From Sacculina carcini (Eukaryota; Arthropoda; Thecostraca; Sacculinidae): a DNA stretch of 64,000 nucleotides. The notes beneath the pieces were generated by a model. It worked only from the letters and a program-made list of their open reading frames with translations, was not told where the DNA came from and did not search any database. The stretch is from positions 2,351,001 to 2,415,000 of the forward strand of contig OU696582.1 of the NCBI GenBank assembly GCA_916048095.2, in the 5' to 3' direction. Below, piece by piece: positions 24,150 through 36,040 of this stretch (the first letter of the stretch is position 1; every line of letters starts with the position of its first letter). A program made the translations under genes and the position numbers.

Positions 24150-27100
24150 GGCCTTTGAATTCCTTGCTGTTCCTCTATCAATCCCTTCATTGCATAAATT
24201 CGGCATACTATTAATCTACCGTCATAACCATTCTAGCACGTCTTCTATGTTTTTGACGACCTTGATTCCCTTGTTCTTTGTTTCTCCCAATACTTTTCCC
24301 ACAACTTTGCTATACTCGGTGATTTTAACTTTTGGATCGACGATCCATCTTCAAATCCGTTTGCGTCTGATTTTCTCTCCTTTCTTGCTTCCCATGATTT
24401 GCCTATATTGAGCTCTACTCCTACTCACACATCCGGCCACAATCTCGACTTGATTATCTACCCTTCAGGTATGTTCTCCCTTCCTTTGTCTGATCTCTTC
24501 ACTTTTCCACCCGATTCTGTTCTGTCGGACCATTCCCTCATCACTTTCAATATTCGCTATTGTTCTGCTGTTGCTAATCAGTGTTCTCACAACTTCTCTG
24601 CTAGAGATTACAATTCTTTCATCCCTGCTACGTTTCAATCCTTGCTTTACACTCATCTAACGCCTACTTCTTATCTCTCTATCCAACCGCGGTTTCTTTT
24701 CGACTTCTTATCTTCTGCTCTTTCTACCATCAACAACGAATTATTTCCGCTAATTACTCATCATGTCCGCTCTGCAAATCGTCCTCCTCCTTGGTTCTCG
24801 TCTGAATTATTCTCTCTTAGGGCAGCATCTCGTCGCTCTGAACGCCACTGGCGCCTCACCCGTCTACCTTCGGATTGGTCTAACTTTTGTTTATCTCGTC
24901 GCTCGTTTCTCTCCACTCTTTGTTCTCAAAAAGCCAACTTCTACCGCTCTCGTCTTTATTCCAATTCCCGTGCTCCTAGGAATCAGTGGTCAATCCTAAG
25001 ATCCTTAACTGCCGGGCGTACCTCACCTTGCCCCATACCTGCGTCCGTCTTCGCCAAATTCTTCCCTGATAAACTAAACTCTATCCGATCTCAACTTCCT
25101 ACGTCTAGCATGTCTCTGACTCATACAAAGTCTAATTTAAACCTCTCGAGTGTTTCGCACATCAATATTTATCATACCTCTCGCCTAATTTCTAAGCTGA
25201 AAATGTCCCGTTGTCCCCTTGATCCTATAAGCTTTTCGGCTCTCTCGGATTATGTACATCTCTTAGCTCCAGTCTTCTGTCATCTGATCAACTCTTCCTT
25301 CCTCCATGGATCCATCTTAGCCGACAAACATGCTGTAGTTAACCCTATTCTCAAAAAACCTTCTATCGATCCTCACTGTCCTAACAATTATCGTCCTACA
25401 TCGCTTTTAAGTCTTCCTTCCAAACTCCTTGAGTCAGCTATTCACGAACAACTCTCTCCTGTGATAAATCCTATTCTCGACCCATTCCAGTCCGGTTTCG
25501 CCTCACATAATTCTACCGAATCTCTTTTACCTTGCCTTGTAAATGACATCTTCCAAACCTTTGCCTCTGTTGATTCAGTCCTCCTCGTCCTACTTGATCT
25601 TTCCTCCGCCTTCGATCTTGTAAATCACCCTATATTGCTCAAAGACCTCGCTTCTGCTGGCTTATCCTCTTCTGCTCTCTCTCTCTCATGACTTCATACT
25701 TTTCTGGCCGTTCATTTTCTGTACGTTCTAACTCTTCCTCTTCTTCCCCTCTTTTGCTTTCTGATGGTTTGCTTCTGGGCTCTATTCTTGTTTCCTCTCC
25801 ATTTTCAAGGGCGGATGAGCTATCTGATAGCCAACGGCCATCTAGCATGTTCCAGTTTGCAAACGTGTTTTCATTTTTCTATTTGTGCCTACTCCCTGCT
25901 CGCTGTGATGTTCCTGTCGGTTGTCTTTTTCGCGCCTGTGTATAAATATGTGCGCTATATTAAATATATGTTGTTGTTGTTGTTGTTGTTGTTGTATATG
26001 TCTTCTCTCTGCTCTATTCTACGTAAATTCTCCATTTCATACCATATCTACGCTGATGATCTACAACTATACATTCCGCTATCAAAATTTTCTTATAATC
26101 TGCTCTCTAAGTTATTTTGCGACATCACATCCTGGGCATTTTCCCGCCAACTCATCATCAACCATTCTAAAACTGAATACATGGTCTTCCATCCTCCAAG
26201 AATCTCTCCCTCGTCTCTCTCTCTGTCTCCCTATCTGCTTCTGTTCGTAATCTTGGGGTCTACTTCGATCCCTCTCTGTCATTTGCTAACAATTTTGCGC
26301 ATATATCGCGATCTTGCAGGCTCATTCTCAGACAACTTTATCCCATCCGTGCTTACATTGACACTCACTCGGCCATTACTCTCATCCAATCCTTAATTTT
26401 CCCTCGTCTAGACTATTTTAACTCTGTGTTTCTTCACGCCTCATCTATATTTCTTCGCTCCCTACAAAGGCTATTGAACCAATCATGTCGCTTTGTTTTC
26501 CGTCTTCCTCCGCGCACGCCAACTTCTCCCTACTTACATAAACTTGGCTGGCTTCCTGTTCAGGCTCGTATCAACTATAAACTGTGCTGTCTTATCTTTA
26601 AAATTATCCGCTCACCCTCCTCTCCTTCTTACCTCCGCTCTCTACTATCTGAACCTCAACACTCAGGTCGACGTCTTCGCTCTCTTCACTGTCCTCGAGC
26701 AGTTTTGGAGTCGTCTTGGTCGGCGAAATCCTTCTACAGTAAGCCTCAAAAGTAAGCCTCGCACGCAAACGCTCGCTCCTGCTTCGACCAATGCATGATG
26801 GTGACTGATGAGGATAGAAACAAAACGTCAGGGCTTCCCCTCTCCAATGAAAATGGACTCGCCCATACCCCACCATTCCTCGCCACAAGGCGACCGATAC
26901 AAATCAGCAAGTTTCTGTGCCGCACCCTGTACTTCTTTGCTCCTCGTCTCTATAACTCCTTGCCTTCTCGTATCCGGTCATCCCCTTCACTTCGATCCTT
27001 CTCTTCTGCTCTACATGCACATCTTCTTGAGTCTACCTCTCCCTGTTGAATGGTTTCGTGTGTTTCTTTTGTATATACGCCTGTTCAATTTTGTGTGTCA

Positions 27101-27230
27101 TGCTCTTAGCTATTCTGACATTTCTTTAATTTATCTTATAATAATATATACCATATTATTTTTTATCTCATCCTTTCATCGAACCATTGTATATTTGGCG
27201 CTATATTAAATACATGTTGTTGTTGTTGTG
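24150..27230 (+). pseudogene. LINE copy B: endonuclease, RT and TTG-rich 3' tail
   Basis: The largest LINE piece. Endonuclease blocks: ILGDFNFWIDD (frame-shifted) and SGHNLDLII with SDHSLITF. RT in the 430-codon frame 24399-25691: NYRPTSLLSLPSKLLE, DPFQSGFASHNSTE and LLDLSSAFDLVNHP. The YADD catalytic motif lies at about 26050 (YHIYADDLQLY), followed by RLDYF and GWLPVQARINYKL. The end, GGCGCTATATTAAATACATG plus (TTG)n near 27196-27230, is the 3' terminus. A second element interrupts RT at about 25805-25994. Frameshifts make it inactive. Confidence 0.85.
25805..25994 (+). mobile_element. Short insert in LINE copy B sharing its 3' tail
   Basis: About 190 bases interrupt the RT between VPQGS-like and YMSSLCSIL-like codons. 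The insert begins near GGGCGGATGAGCTATCTG and ends GCGCTATATTAAATATATG plus (TTG)n, the same tail as the LINE. It may be a SINE that borrows the LINE tail, or a 5'-truncated relative. Confidence 0.55.
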
Positions 27231-28391
27231 TGGATTTGTGTCGCAATGCGTAATCATTCACCGTGATTGTGTGTATGAACTGGTTGAATGCCAGTGTGTG
27301 TTCGTGTGTGTGACTGTGTGTACGTGTGTTCATCTTGTTTGTGAGCAGTGGACCTGACTGTCTGTGCGTTGTTCTTGGCTAGTGTTTGTGTGGAATAAGA
27401 GCTGAATTTAGACAACGTTACCGAAACAGTGAATTGGTTACTGCATGCCTTCTTCTCTGGTCTACAGTTCTTCGACGTTCCTTCAACCAACTTTGTCGTT
27501 TTGATCTTCATTTCATTCCTAGTACTTATGCTTGTCCATTGTATTTTCAATTACGCTAGCTGATTTGTCACTCGTATTCACTCCGCTTATGCTGTGTAAT
27601 ATTCAAGCACCTCAATGATCTGAAATAACCACCTTGTCGATGATGTTTGATAATGTTCGTCTTTCCATCAGATTTTTTTTATTCTTTACAGCTTTTTCCA
27701 TCATTTCCCTTTGCTTGACGAAACAGAGGACGATATTTACAAGGATGACGCCTGTGGATGTTACCTGGAACTAGAGCTCGCTCAATCATATCAGCGAAAG
27801 ATTTGATGCGAGGTCTTATGCCCCCCTTTACGACGGCAATACTACCCATTATAAATACAGTACCATTATAATAGCGGTCCGAGTTTCTGAAAATGCAATT
27901 ACGAGCAGCATTTGTAGGGACTTTTAGGGTCTACTTTATAATAAATTTTAAGATCATGCATGAGACAACGGGACCTCCCAACACTCACCACCATCGGCCG
28001 GGGGATTCGTAGGGCGGTTGCTACGGCTCTGATCAGCGATGGTGTATGGAAATGTACAATACTTAATTGCTTACGCATAAATACACCGGCACATCAATGC
28101 TCCCACATATAGACGTTACAGCGATTTCTCAATGCATTCCTCTCAACAGACACATTTTGTCACGCCAACGTTTGGGTGCATCTAAGGACGCACCACGCAC
28201 ATGATATATATATTCACCGGCACGCATTCCAAGTATATTACTGCACGCCAAAAAACCGGCGTTGAATATCGGGTATTCAGTGGAAGTGTATAGACATAAG
28301 GTAGCATCACAATCAAGAATTGATGTTCTCAGTAGAAGAACGTGCATTCCAAGCTTTATTGCGTCACAGCCCTTCCAACAAAGGAAGCATT
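27231..28391. other. No recognised gene
   Basis: TG-rich near 27290-27330, otherwise AT-rich. No domain, exon or repeat end could be supported. Confidence 0.35.
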
Positions 28392-28856
28392 ATGATGTTG
28401 GTGGCCATGGCAACCGGCGTGAATAACCCGCTGCACGGAGTGTTGCACGAGGTCCACCACGTTTGCGCAAGAATTCACTTATTAGTCGCCTTTGCAAGGC
28501 GTAAAATTGCGGAATTCACTGACAAAATTGGTCTTTATAAAGGCGCGTATGAGGTGTAATCGCTAAACGAATGCTTCTTAAAAAGGCGTAAAGAGATGCT
28601 ATGCGATTGTTACAATGCAGAAAAAGCGGCTGGGGGTTTCCAATGTATTAGCGAGTACAGCGTAGACTTGCAAAACAGCACGGCGCAATAACACGAGACA
28701 CAAGGCGAGTATTGCAGAGTAGCAACTGGCGGTGTGCTTGCAGTGTTGCTGGAGAGAGTGGCGAGTGCGCAGGAACCATAATCCACTCAACATTTTGCGC
28801 CTCCCTATATCGCCCCATGATTCATGCCGTTGTCGGAGCGCACCGGAAGTGTGTCC

Positions 28857-29036
28857 TCTTCTTTTCTTTAGTTCGGGAGAAGGATAGGACAGAAGAAAGC
28901 TGCCGTTACAGGGGGAGCACCAACTCTGCTGAATTATCGCCCCCCCCCCCGTTTCTGACAGTAGCATCTCGAAGGGAAGAAGCAGAGGTTCCGCTTTTAG
29001 TCGCCTCTTACGACACGCAGCGGGTACGGCGGCGGT
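28857..29036. mobile_element. SINE-like 180-bp insert
   Basis: Flanked by an exact 12-bp duplication GGAAGTGTGTCC (28845-28856 and 29037-29048), as expected for LINE-driven insertion. It carries a block (AGTCGCCTCTTACGACACGC) that recalls a conserved SINE core domain, though I could not assign the family. Confidence 0.65.
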
Positions 29037-29815
29037 GGAAGTGTGTCCGACAATCACATAAACCCGCGCTCATAGTGGTCGAAAACGGTTGCGCTTTTGC
29101 GCAGAGCATGCTGCACGCGACTAAATGCATATAGGACCGGGGCGCAACACGTACATCCACATACTAGGGCTGGGCAGGAGCCGTGAAAATTGATACTCAC
29201 GGTTCCGGATCCGTAGGGCAGTGGAACCGTTGGAACCGGTTCCGGAACCGGTTCCGCTTGGATGAAAAAAAATATTTTCTGTGCGCATGTTTAGAGATCA
29301 CCCAAAGGGAGAAGACACAAAAGAGAGTTGGCATAGATGAACGTGTGACTGGGAAAATAACAAATGTTTATATAAATTCAAAATTTTATTGAAAGTCAAA
29401 GTTATATCAGTTTCATTATAGTGGGTATTCTCACAAAATTAAATTCATCATTTCATAAATTTCATTTTTGTGGGGGATCCTCATTTTGTTTTTTTGGGTG
29501 AGTGAAGCATATAACTCTTGACTACGGCCCTGTAATTTGAAGAAAAGCTTTAATATTCAATGAAGACATGTACAAGGCATTATCATCTCTATATTTAACA
29601 ACAGAAAAATGCATACAATGCTGACGCAATAATGTGGCTAATGCTGCAAAAATGTGCTAAATAGTCAATGTACTTTCCAATATAAACAATGTTTGCGTAT
29701 CACCTGTTACATAATATCTCAAACAAACAATAATTTGATTTCGGCTATTGCCCGAAAACGTTCGCTTATTCCGTAACGCACACGTTCACACACACATACA
29801 CAAAACGCGTATATA

Positions 29816-30019
29816 TTACACATTTTCATTCAAAAAGAGAATCATATTTATGTTTTCTTCTTTGAGACTGTTTCGTCTGTGTGATATCCATTCACCGGCT
29901 TTTGAAAATAAACGTTCAGATGGAACGGAAGATGCCGGTGTGCACAAATATTTTGTCGCCACTTCATGTAGTCGAGGCAGTAACAACGCTCGGTCCCTCC
30001 ACCATGATAATGGATTCAC
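29816..30019 (-). pseudogene. hAT transposase C-terminal (hATC) domain remnant
   Basis: The 67-codon frame has the family signature: PLSWWRDR, then YLCTPASSVPSERLFSKAGE and RRNSLKEEN..LFLNEN. hATC mediates transposase dimerisation and is the last part of the protein. Upstream catalytic parts cannot be read, so this is a fragment. Confidence 0.9.
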
Positions 30020-31539
30020 TTCTCGGGAGACGTGAAATGGAAAATATGAAAAATATGAATTTGAATAGTTCTATATCGAGGCATATTGGCAATTTCACAA
30101 CAATTCCATATTAGCGATATAATGGGCGTTCTCGGGTAAAAAAAGTTACATTTGGGAAGAAGTATGTTAGTTATTCATATGACTAAATGCTTAAATGATA
30201 AAGTATACGCCGAGTTCAACAAAAGAGTGATTTTCCCCTTAACGACCTCATTGAGTGATAATTATGAGATTCAGTGATGAATATTGTGAACATTTTCGTA
30301 ATAATCGCAAGGTCACTAAGGCCCTCTGCTACGCTACTAATGTTGGAGCACTACAAGAATAAATAGAAACCAAAAAATAAGAGGGAAATTGATAAAAATG
30401 CCATTTTAATAAGTAGAAACAATTTCTAATATTAAACATTTATGCATGATAATGTATAGAAATAAAGCAAAATCAAATTTTACTCACCACTCAAGTGTAC
30501 ACCATTCACTCACCATTCACGGTGGACCTCACTAGATTCAACTAAACAGCTCAAACACTAGTTGAGATGTTGGCGCTGGCAGTTTGACTGACAAATTATT
30601 TGTCCTTAGCCGCGTACAACCAAGTCAGCCTGCTGATTTCAGTCATAACAGACTCTGAGTGAAAACAAGGTTTCCACACAAATATGACAGGATTCATCAA
30701 TGTCCACACTGGCTGACTTCCATCCAGGATTTTCACGCACATTTCGTTCGATACAAACAAACTTAGCAGGCATCTTTCTCGCCTGGTTCACACCTGTATG
30801 GGTTTTCACATTCTTTGTGGGCGACACGTTAAATGTGATCGATGTGCCGTGATCACAGCTTTGGTCATGTATGCTTGTGTGCATTAGAATGGGTGGATTC
30901 TTTACTTTTCCAAAAGCTTAACTAGTACCAAGTTGCGGTAGATACATTTTTTCATGCTGATTCCGAAAATGTATATTTTATTGGATTCAATGAGAAAACC
31001 TTTTCCGGAAGTCAAGTTGAAACATCCATTTTGTCGTGAAATTGCGATCGTGTAGCGTATAATTGGCTGCCTTTGATTTTAAAATTATTGTTGTTTGTTT
31101 GTTTGATTGTTGAATTGTAATTGAAGTCACCATGGAAAGGATGCAGTTTTCACGCAGACTTAGAAAAATGTTGTATCAACATTCATGCGATACTTTTTCT
31201 CTCAAATTAGCTGAAAATGAGGTTATTTAATCAAATTCCGGTAATCATACGCCAAAAAATAATATATTAATAATATATTCAATAAAATATGCGTAATAAA
31301 TAATATGTATTAAATTTAGTATTATACCTCGTGAAATATGACTCTGCGCGCACAGACTTACTTGCAAATAATGTACATGTATTTCAGAAAAAAGAAGACA
31401 ATATAATACGCATTTTTTAAATACACCTGAAAAACTGCATTCACCGCAATTTCATATTAGCGTTTATTCTAAAACGCACCGTAGTGTTCATGTAGTGTGT
31501 GCGCAATGCGCATACATTTTCCTGTCAGTCCTGATACTA

Positions 31540-31860
31540 AGATCCGTGTGGACCCGGGTCCGAGAATCGGAACCGTGTGGACTCGGATCCGTGTGGACCC
31601 GGGTCCAAGAATCGGAACCGTGTGGACTCGGATCCGTGTGGACCCGGGTCCGAGAATCGGAACCGTGTGGACTCGGATCCGTGTGGACCCGGGTCCGAGA
31701 ATCGGAACCGTGTGGACTCGGATCCGTGTGGACCCGGGTCCAAGAATCGGAACCATGTGGACTCGGATCCGTGTGGACTCGGATCCGTGTGGACTCGGAT
31801 CCGTGTGGACTCGGATCCGAGAATCGGAACCGTGTGGACTCGGATCCGTGTGGACCCGGT
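31540..31860. repeat. GC-rich 45-bp minisatellite inside the hAT element
   Basis: A unit containing GACCCGGGTCC, GAATCGGAACC and GTGTGGACTCG repeats about five times with period 45, then degenerates to shorter GATCCGTGTGGACTCG units. Because 45 is a multiple of three and the unit lacks stops, long repetitive frames appear on both strands; they are not evidence of a protein. Confidence 0.9.
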
Positions 31861-32335
31861 TCCAGAACCGGTTCCGAGTCTTGGACCCGGTTCCAATACC
31901 CACGTAGCAGAACCGTCAGAACCGGTTCCGGAACCGGTTCCTGCCCAGCCCTACCACATACACAATACATTACAGTATATCTAAATAGGCAATACATGAA
32001 TAGCAAATAGGCATGCACATTGATGCACATGAACAAGCGAACATGGACATACGAAATCCAAAAACTGTACAAACGTCACTTATGCATACACTTATGGTTT
32101 AAACACAAAACAATCTTATGTTTGAATTATGTGTGGTTCCCTAGGACATGGTGCAATACACTACACATGTTTCGCTCAGACAATAGTTTGGTAGAACGTG
32201 CTTGAACATTTTTCATCAAATTTATACGATAGTGTAACGAATACCGTAACATGCATATATGTAATAAAATGGTGCGCCAAAATACAAGAATATAACACAT
32301 GAATATTTAGAAGGAACGAATGGAATCTACAATGA

Positions 32336-33827
32336 TACATAGGACATATTTAATTATCAGCGTACGTATGGTGGATCCAAAAATAAGCATGGCAGCGAAT
32401 GATCATTTTTCATATTGGAATCACAAGAATTCCTAGCCGGAAATTGCTACTCGAACTGCAAGCTACGCACAAAAGTGGAAATATTTCGTTTTTCCCAAGT
32501 TGCAACATCAACGTCTTGATCGACGTTGAGGAACTCATTCAGTGATTGCAATGCTTCAATCAGAGTTGGTCAACAGAGTGATTGGGAAGTAGCGCCCGAT
32601 TTTTGATGTAGTGGTTAAATATCAGATTCCTGAAGATACAAGAAAGATAACCTTTAGGATATGAAATGTATTGAGCAAGCGTGGAAAGGAATTTTTCTTG
32701 CACAAAACATAGTCCAATTGGCACAAAAATTCAATAAGTCAGCGAGCGACAATCATTGGCATCGATCGCCGAAATCTCAGTGATGGTGATAGCGTCCATC
32801 AGCTCTGCCATATTTTTTCGGATTCCCTCCGATACACTTATTATACTCCGAGGTCACATGGGCTAAAATCGGGGGATCTTGGCGGTCATTCGGTGAGACG
32901 ATCAATTCATATTCCGCCAAAGTTTGTGTGTGTCAGACTAGATTTTCTGCAATAAATATTCCTTTCTTCGCTGGTTTTTGTTTAATATATTGTTTATCTT
33001 TAATACATTGCTTCTTATATTTGCAGAAGTCCGACATTTATCAATGGATTTGACATGACATTGTATATGATATGACATTGGATACGATATTAAAAATTGT
33101 GCGTAACGTAGCAATCACCCTGCATATTATTATACCTAAAATTTCAACTGTTAGAGTGATGGTAGTTATATATTAATTTATCTTTATTTATCTCATTTAA
33201 TTTAGGTATTTTATCATATCTTATCTGTTTATTTATCTCATTTTATTTAAGTATTTAATCAAATCTTATCTTATCTAATCATATCAAAAATACCTATTAC
33301 ACTACACTACCGTGTGCGTATGTGTGCGTATGTGCGTGGGTATGTGTGTGTATGTGTGTGTGCATGTGTATGAGCGTGTGTATGTGTGTGTATGTGTGTG
33401 TGTTTATGCTTGTGTGTGTGTGTTTATGCCCTTTTACTGTGGTTTTATATTGTTTTTGTTGGCTGCTTATTATTTGAATTATTTGAATTATTCAGTTGTG
33501 ATTTTTCTGCATTTTTTCTTCCCCGTTCTTTGTTTTGCTGATTAGCTTTATGCATCACTTTTTACACTGTACACTTTCCGTGCAACAGAGCCGCCCTCTG
33601 TCTGTCAATATACAGTGCCTGCAACCGTCCTTTGCTACTCATTAAAATTTGCTTAGCCAATTTCTTCCCGGTGATCTCATATGAGATCAATTTAAAATAT
33701 CATATTTTGTAGTTTTCTCTCTGTGCTAATATTATCATCACGCTGTATTTAATAAGATTTTTTCTGCAATATGCACTCAATGTGATTACAATTATCGATA
33801 TATATTTTATTGATGTGATTTTTCAGA
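32336..33827. other. Upstream region of the protease gene; no other gene seen
   Basis: AT-rich. It contains degenerate TTATCT repeats near 33175-33290 and a TG-rich tract at 33311-33425. The CLIP-protease ATG at 33828 is preceded by TTTTTCAGA, which could be a splice acceptor, so a 5' UTR exon may lie here. Confidence 0.35.
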
Positions 33828-36004
33828 ATGATTGAACCGTTACTCCTTTGTTTGACCTGCATGAATTTAGTAGCTCACGTATCTACACAAGGTTGGTAGA
33901 AGACATAAAAGTACATATTACAATCCCATCATATTTGATATAAGTAGAAGACAGAAGACACCCAATCATATTTGAACATATTTATGCAGAACATTGTACT
34001 TTCACTGTAAGCTTGTTTGAATCGCCATAACAATTTTGTGATAATATGTTGACGTCAAGCCAATCTGAGATTATGTCCAGCTTGAGCAGTTAATATATTT
34101 AATATTCGGGAAAATGGTGAAATAATTTACCAAATTAGCAGCCAATATTAATGTATTTATATCTTAATGCAGGGCTTGAAAAACTTGTTGTTTCCTATAA
34201 ATACCAAAATTTATTATTTTCCATATAAGCAGGATCAAAATATTAGCATATCTTATCGTTTTTGTTCTGTTTGTCGTGGGTATGCGTAATTTTATGAGTG
34301 TTTGTTTTTAGCAATTTACTTTCCTGGCGACGTCATCAGACAGACATCACTCAAGTTGGAGTCTCCCGACGTAGAAGCACCTCATACTCATGATCAGCAG
34401 ATAGGAAGTGAAAGTTCTCCGCGTCGCCATCGGGACCTCACACCTCCAATTCTCACTATATCACCGACAACGAATGACACTTCGAACGCGGACAGCTCGA
34501 TTCACGTGGACCAATTCGCAATGTGTCGAACTCCTGGCAACGAATCAGGTGTTTGTTTGCCGATTTTCGCGTGTCCCGTGCTGAGGAAACAGATTGGTAG
34601 TGGACTCACCACTCACACAATGTCCATCCTAAAGAAATCTGTTTGTCGTTTTGTGGACAATGTGGTGACGTTTTGTTGTCCGCTACGTCAATCTATTGAA
34701 AACGATCAGCACACGACAGCCGAAAATCACCCCTCCATCGCTCAACACTCAACCACTCCACGCTATTCCAGTCCAGGGATGCTGGAAATCTCGCAAACCA
34801 GCTTGGCTCAAGCCGAAACAGAAATGTCATCTAGCACTGCGTCTTATGCTTTCACCAGCTCTTTATCGAGCTCCATTACGACTGACGCGAACAGATTAGC
34901 GGCTCCATTCAACATGATGGTACAAGACAGCACAGTGCCACCACTAACAAGACCAAATGATCACACTTTATCACCTGCAACCGCTTACCTAACTGAAAAC
35001 TCGCTCACTGATACACCATCAGAGTTGTCATCAACATCATCACCAATCTCACTTACTCAAACATCATCAACTCATGCTTCGACGCAAAGGAACACTGAAA
35101 GTCAAGCTGTACCTTTAGACGAGTCGCGAATTTTAGACGTCTCGAACGAGAAATCGCCATCATCATCATCATCTAAGAGATATGAACTGCCGCAGCATCC
35201 TATTTGCGGTTACCGCAACGAAACATCATTGCGAATTGTCGGTGGTCGCCCGTCAGTAGAAGGTATCAGATAAGTTACTGGGTTATTTGTCTATAAGCTG
35301 TTTATTTTGTGTTAAACAACCCAATACTGTGCATAAATGAACAATTGATTATTGTGCACAATTTAATTCAATATTGTGCAAAATCTAAAATTGCGCATAG
35401 GTAGTTAAATAGGTAATATGTCAATGGGTAATATTGTATATAGGTATTTGTCAGTAATGTGCATAAGTGGTTGAAGTGAATACTTATTAGAGTCATAAAT
35501 ATCGCCAAACAACCACAATATGCACAATAAAATAAAATTTAATTATTTCTTTTTCAAAGGTTTTAATTTTTTAACTACGCTTATCCGACTATACACTGAT
35601 ATAACCTAGTGTATTGGTAGGTTGTATTATTGTATCTATTGTTTTGTTGTTGTTGTTATGTTTTTATGTCTATTGTTGTTATCTATTATTTTTATTTTTT
35701 ATAATTGTATATATTATTGTATTGGCATATTTTATATTATTGTATCTTGTCCAAATATAAATCACAGACGAGAACATAACTCTAATAGCCTGAAATAAGG
35801 TAAATCAGAAACATACACAATGTCCCATGCATATTCTTGTGAGCGCCCATTCGATTGCGTCTGCATGACCACTGAAATTTAATTATCAACTGAAAACGAA
35901 AGTGATTTGTTTATAAGCTTACAAAGTGGGTTTCAGGACGTTCACACGAATGAGTGTGATATAGAGAATTAATATGAATGAAGAAGTATATATGCTTAAT
36001 ATTA

Positions 36005-36040
<36 letters not shown>

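Larger units (their letters stand above)
29165..31953 (-). mobile_element. hAT DNA transposon, 2.8 kb, degenerate
   Basis: Terminal inverted repeats TAGGGCTGGGCAGGA and TCCTGCCCAGCCCTA, with an exact 8-bp target duplication CCACATAC (29157-29164 and 31954-31961), identify the hAT superfamily. Both ends carry palindromic GGAACCGGTTCCGG blocks inside the termini. The only recognisable coding part is the transposase C-terminal dimerisation domain at 29816-30019. A 45-bp tandem array occupies the right end. The rest is AT-rich and unrecognisable. Confidence 0.9.
28396..32331. mobile_element. Older solo LTR related to the young Gypsy, with nested insertions
   Basis: The sequence starts TGTTGGTGGCCATGGCAACC and ends GGAATCTACA, matching the 946-bp LTR of 2693-8762 but clearly diverged. 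A 4-bp duplication ATGA flanks it (28392-28395 and 32332-32335). No internal region is present, so it is a solo LTR formed by LTR-LTR recombination. It is interrupted by a 180-bp insert (28857-29036) and a 2789-bp hAT element (29165-31953), which date its insertion before both. Confidence 0.85.

Noticed and set aside
31469..32072. Repetitive proteins on both strands over the 45-bp array
   Set aside because: The unit length is a multiple of three and stop-free, so frames open on both strands. The array is part of a dead hAT element.
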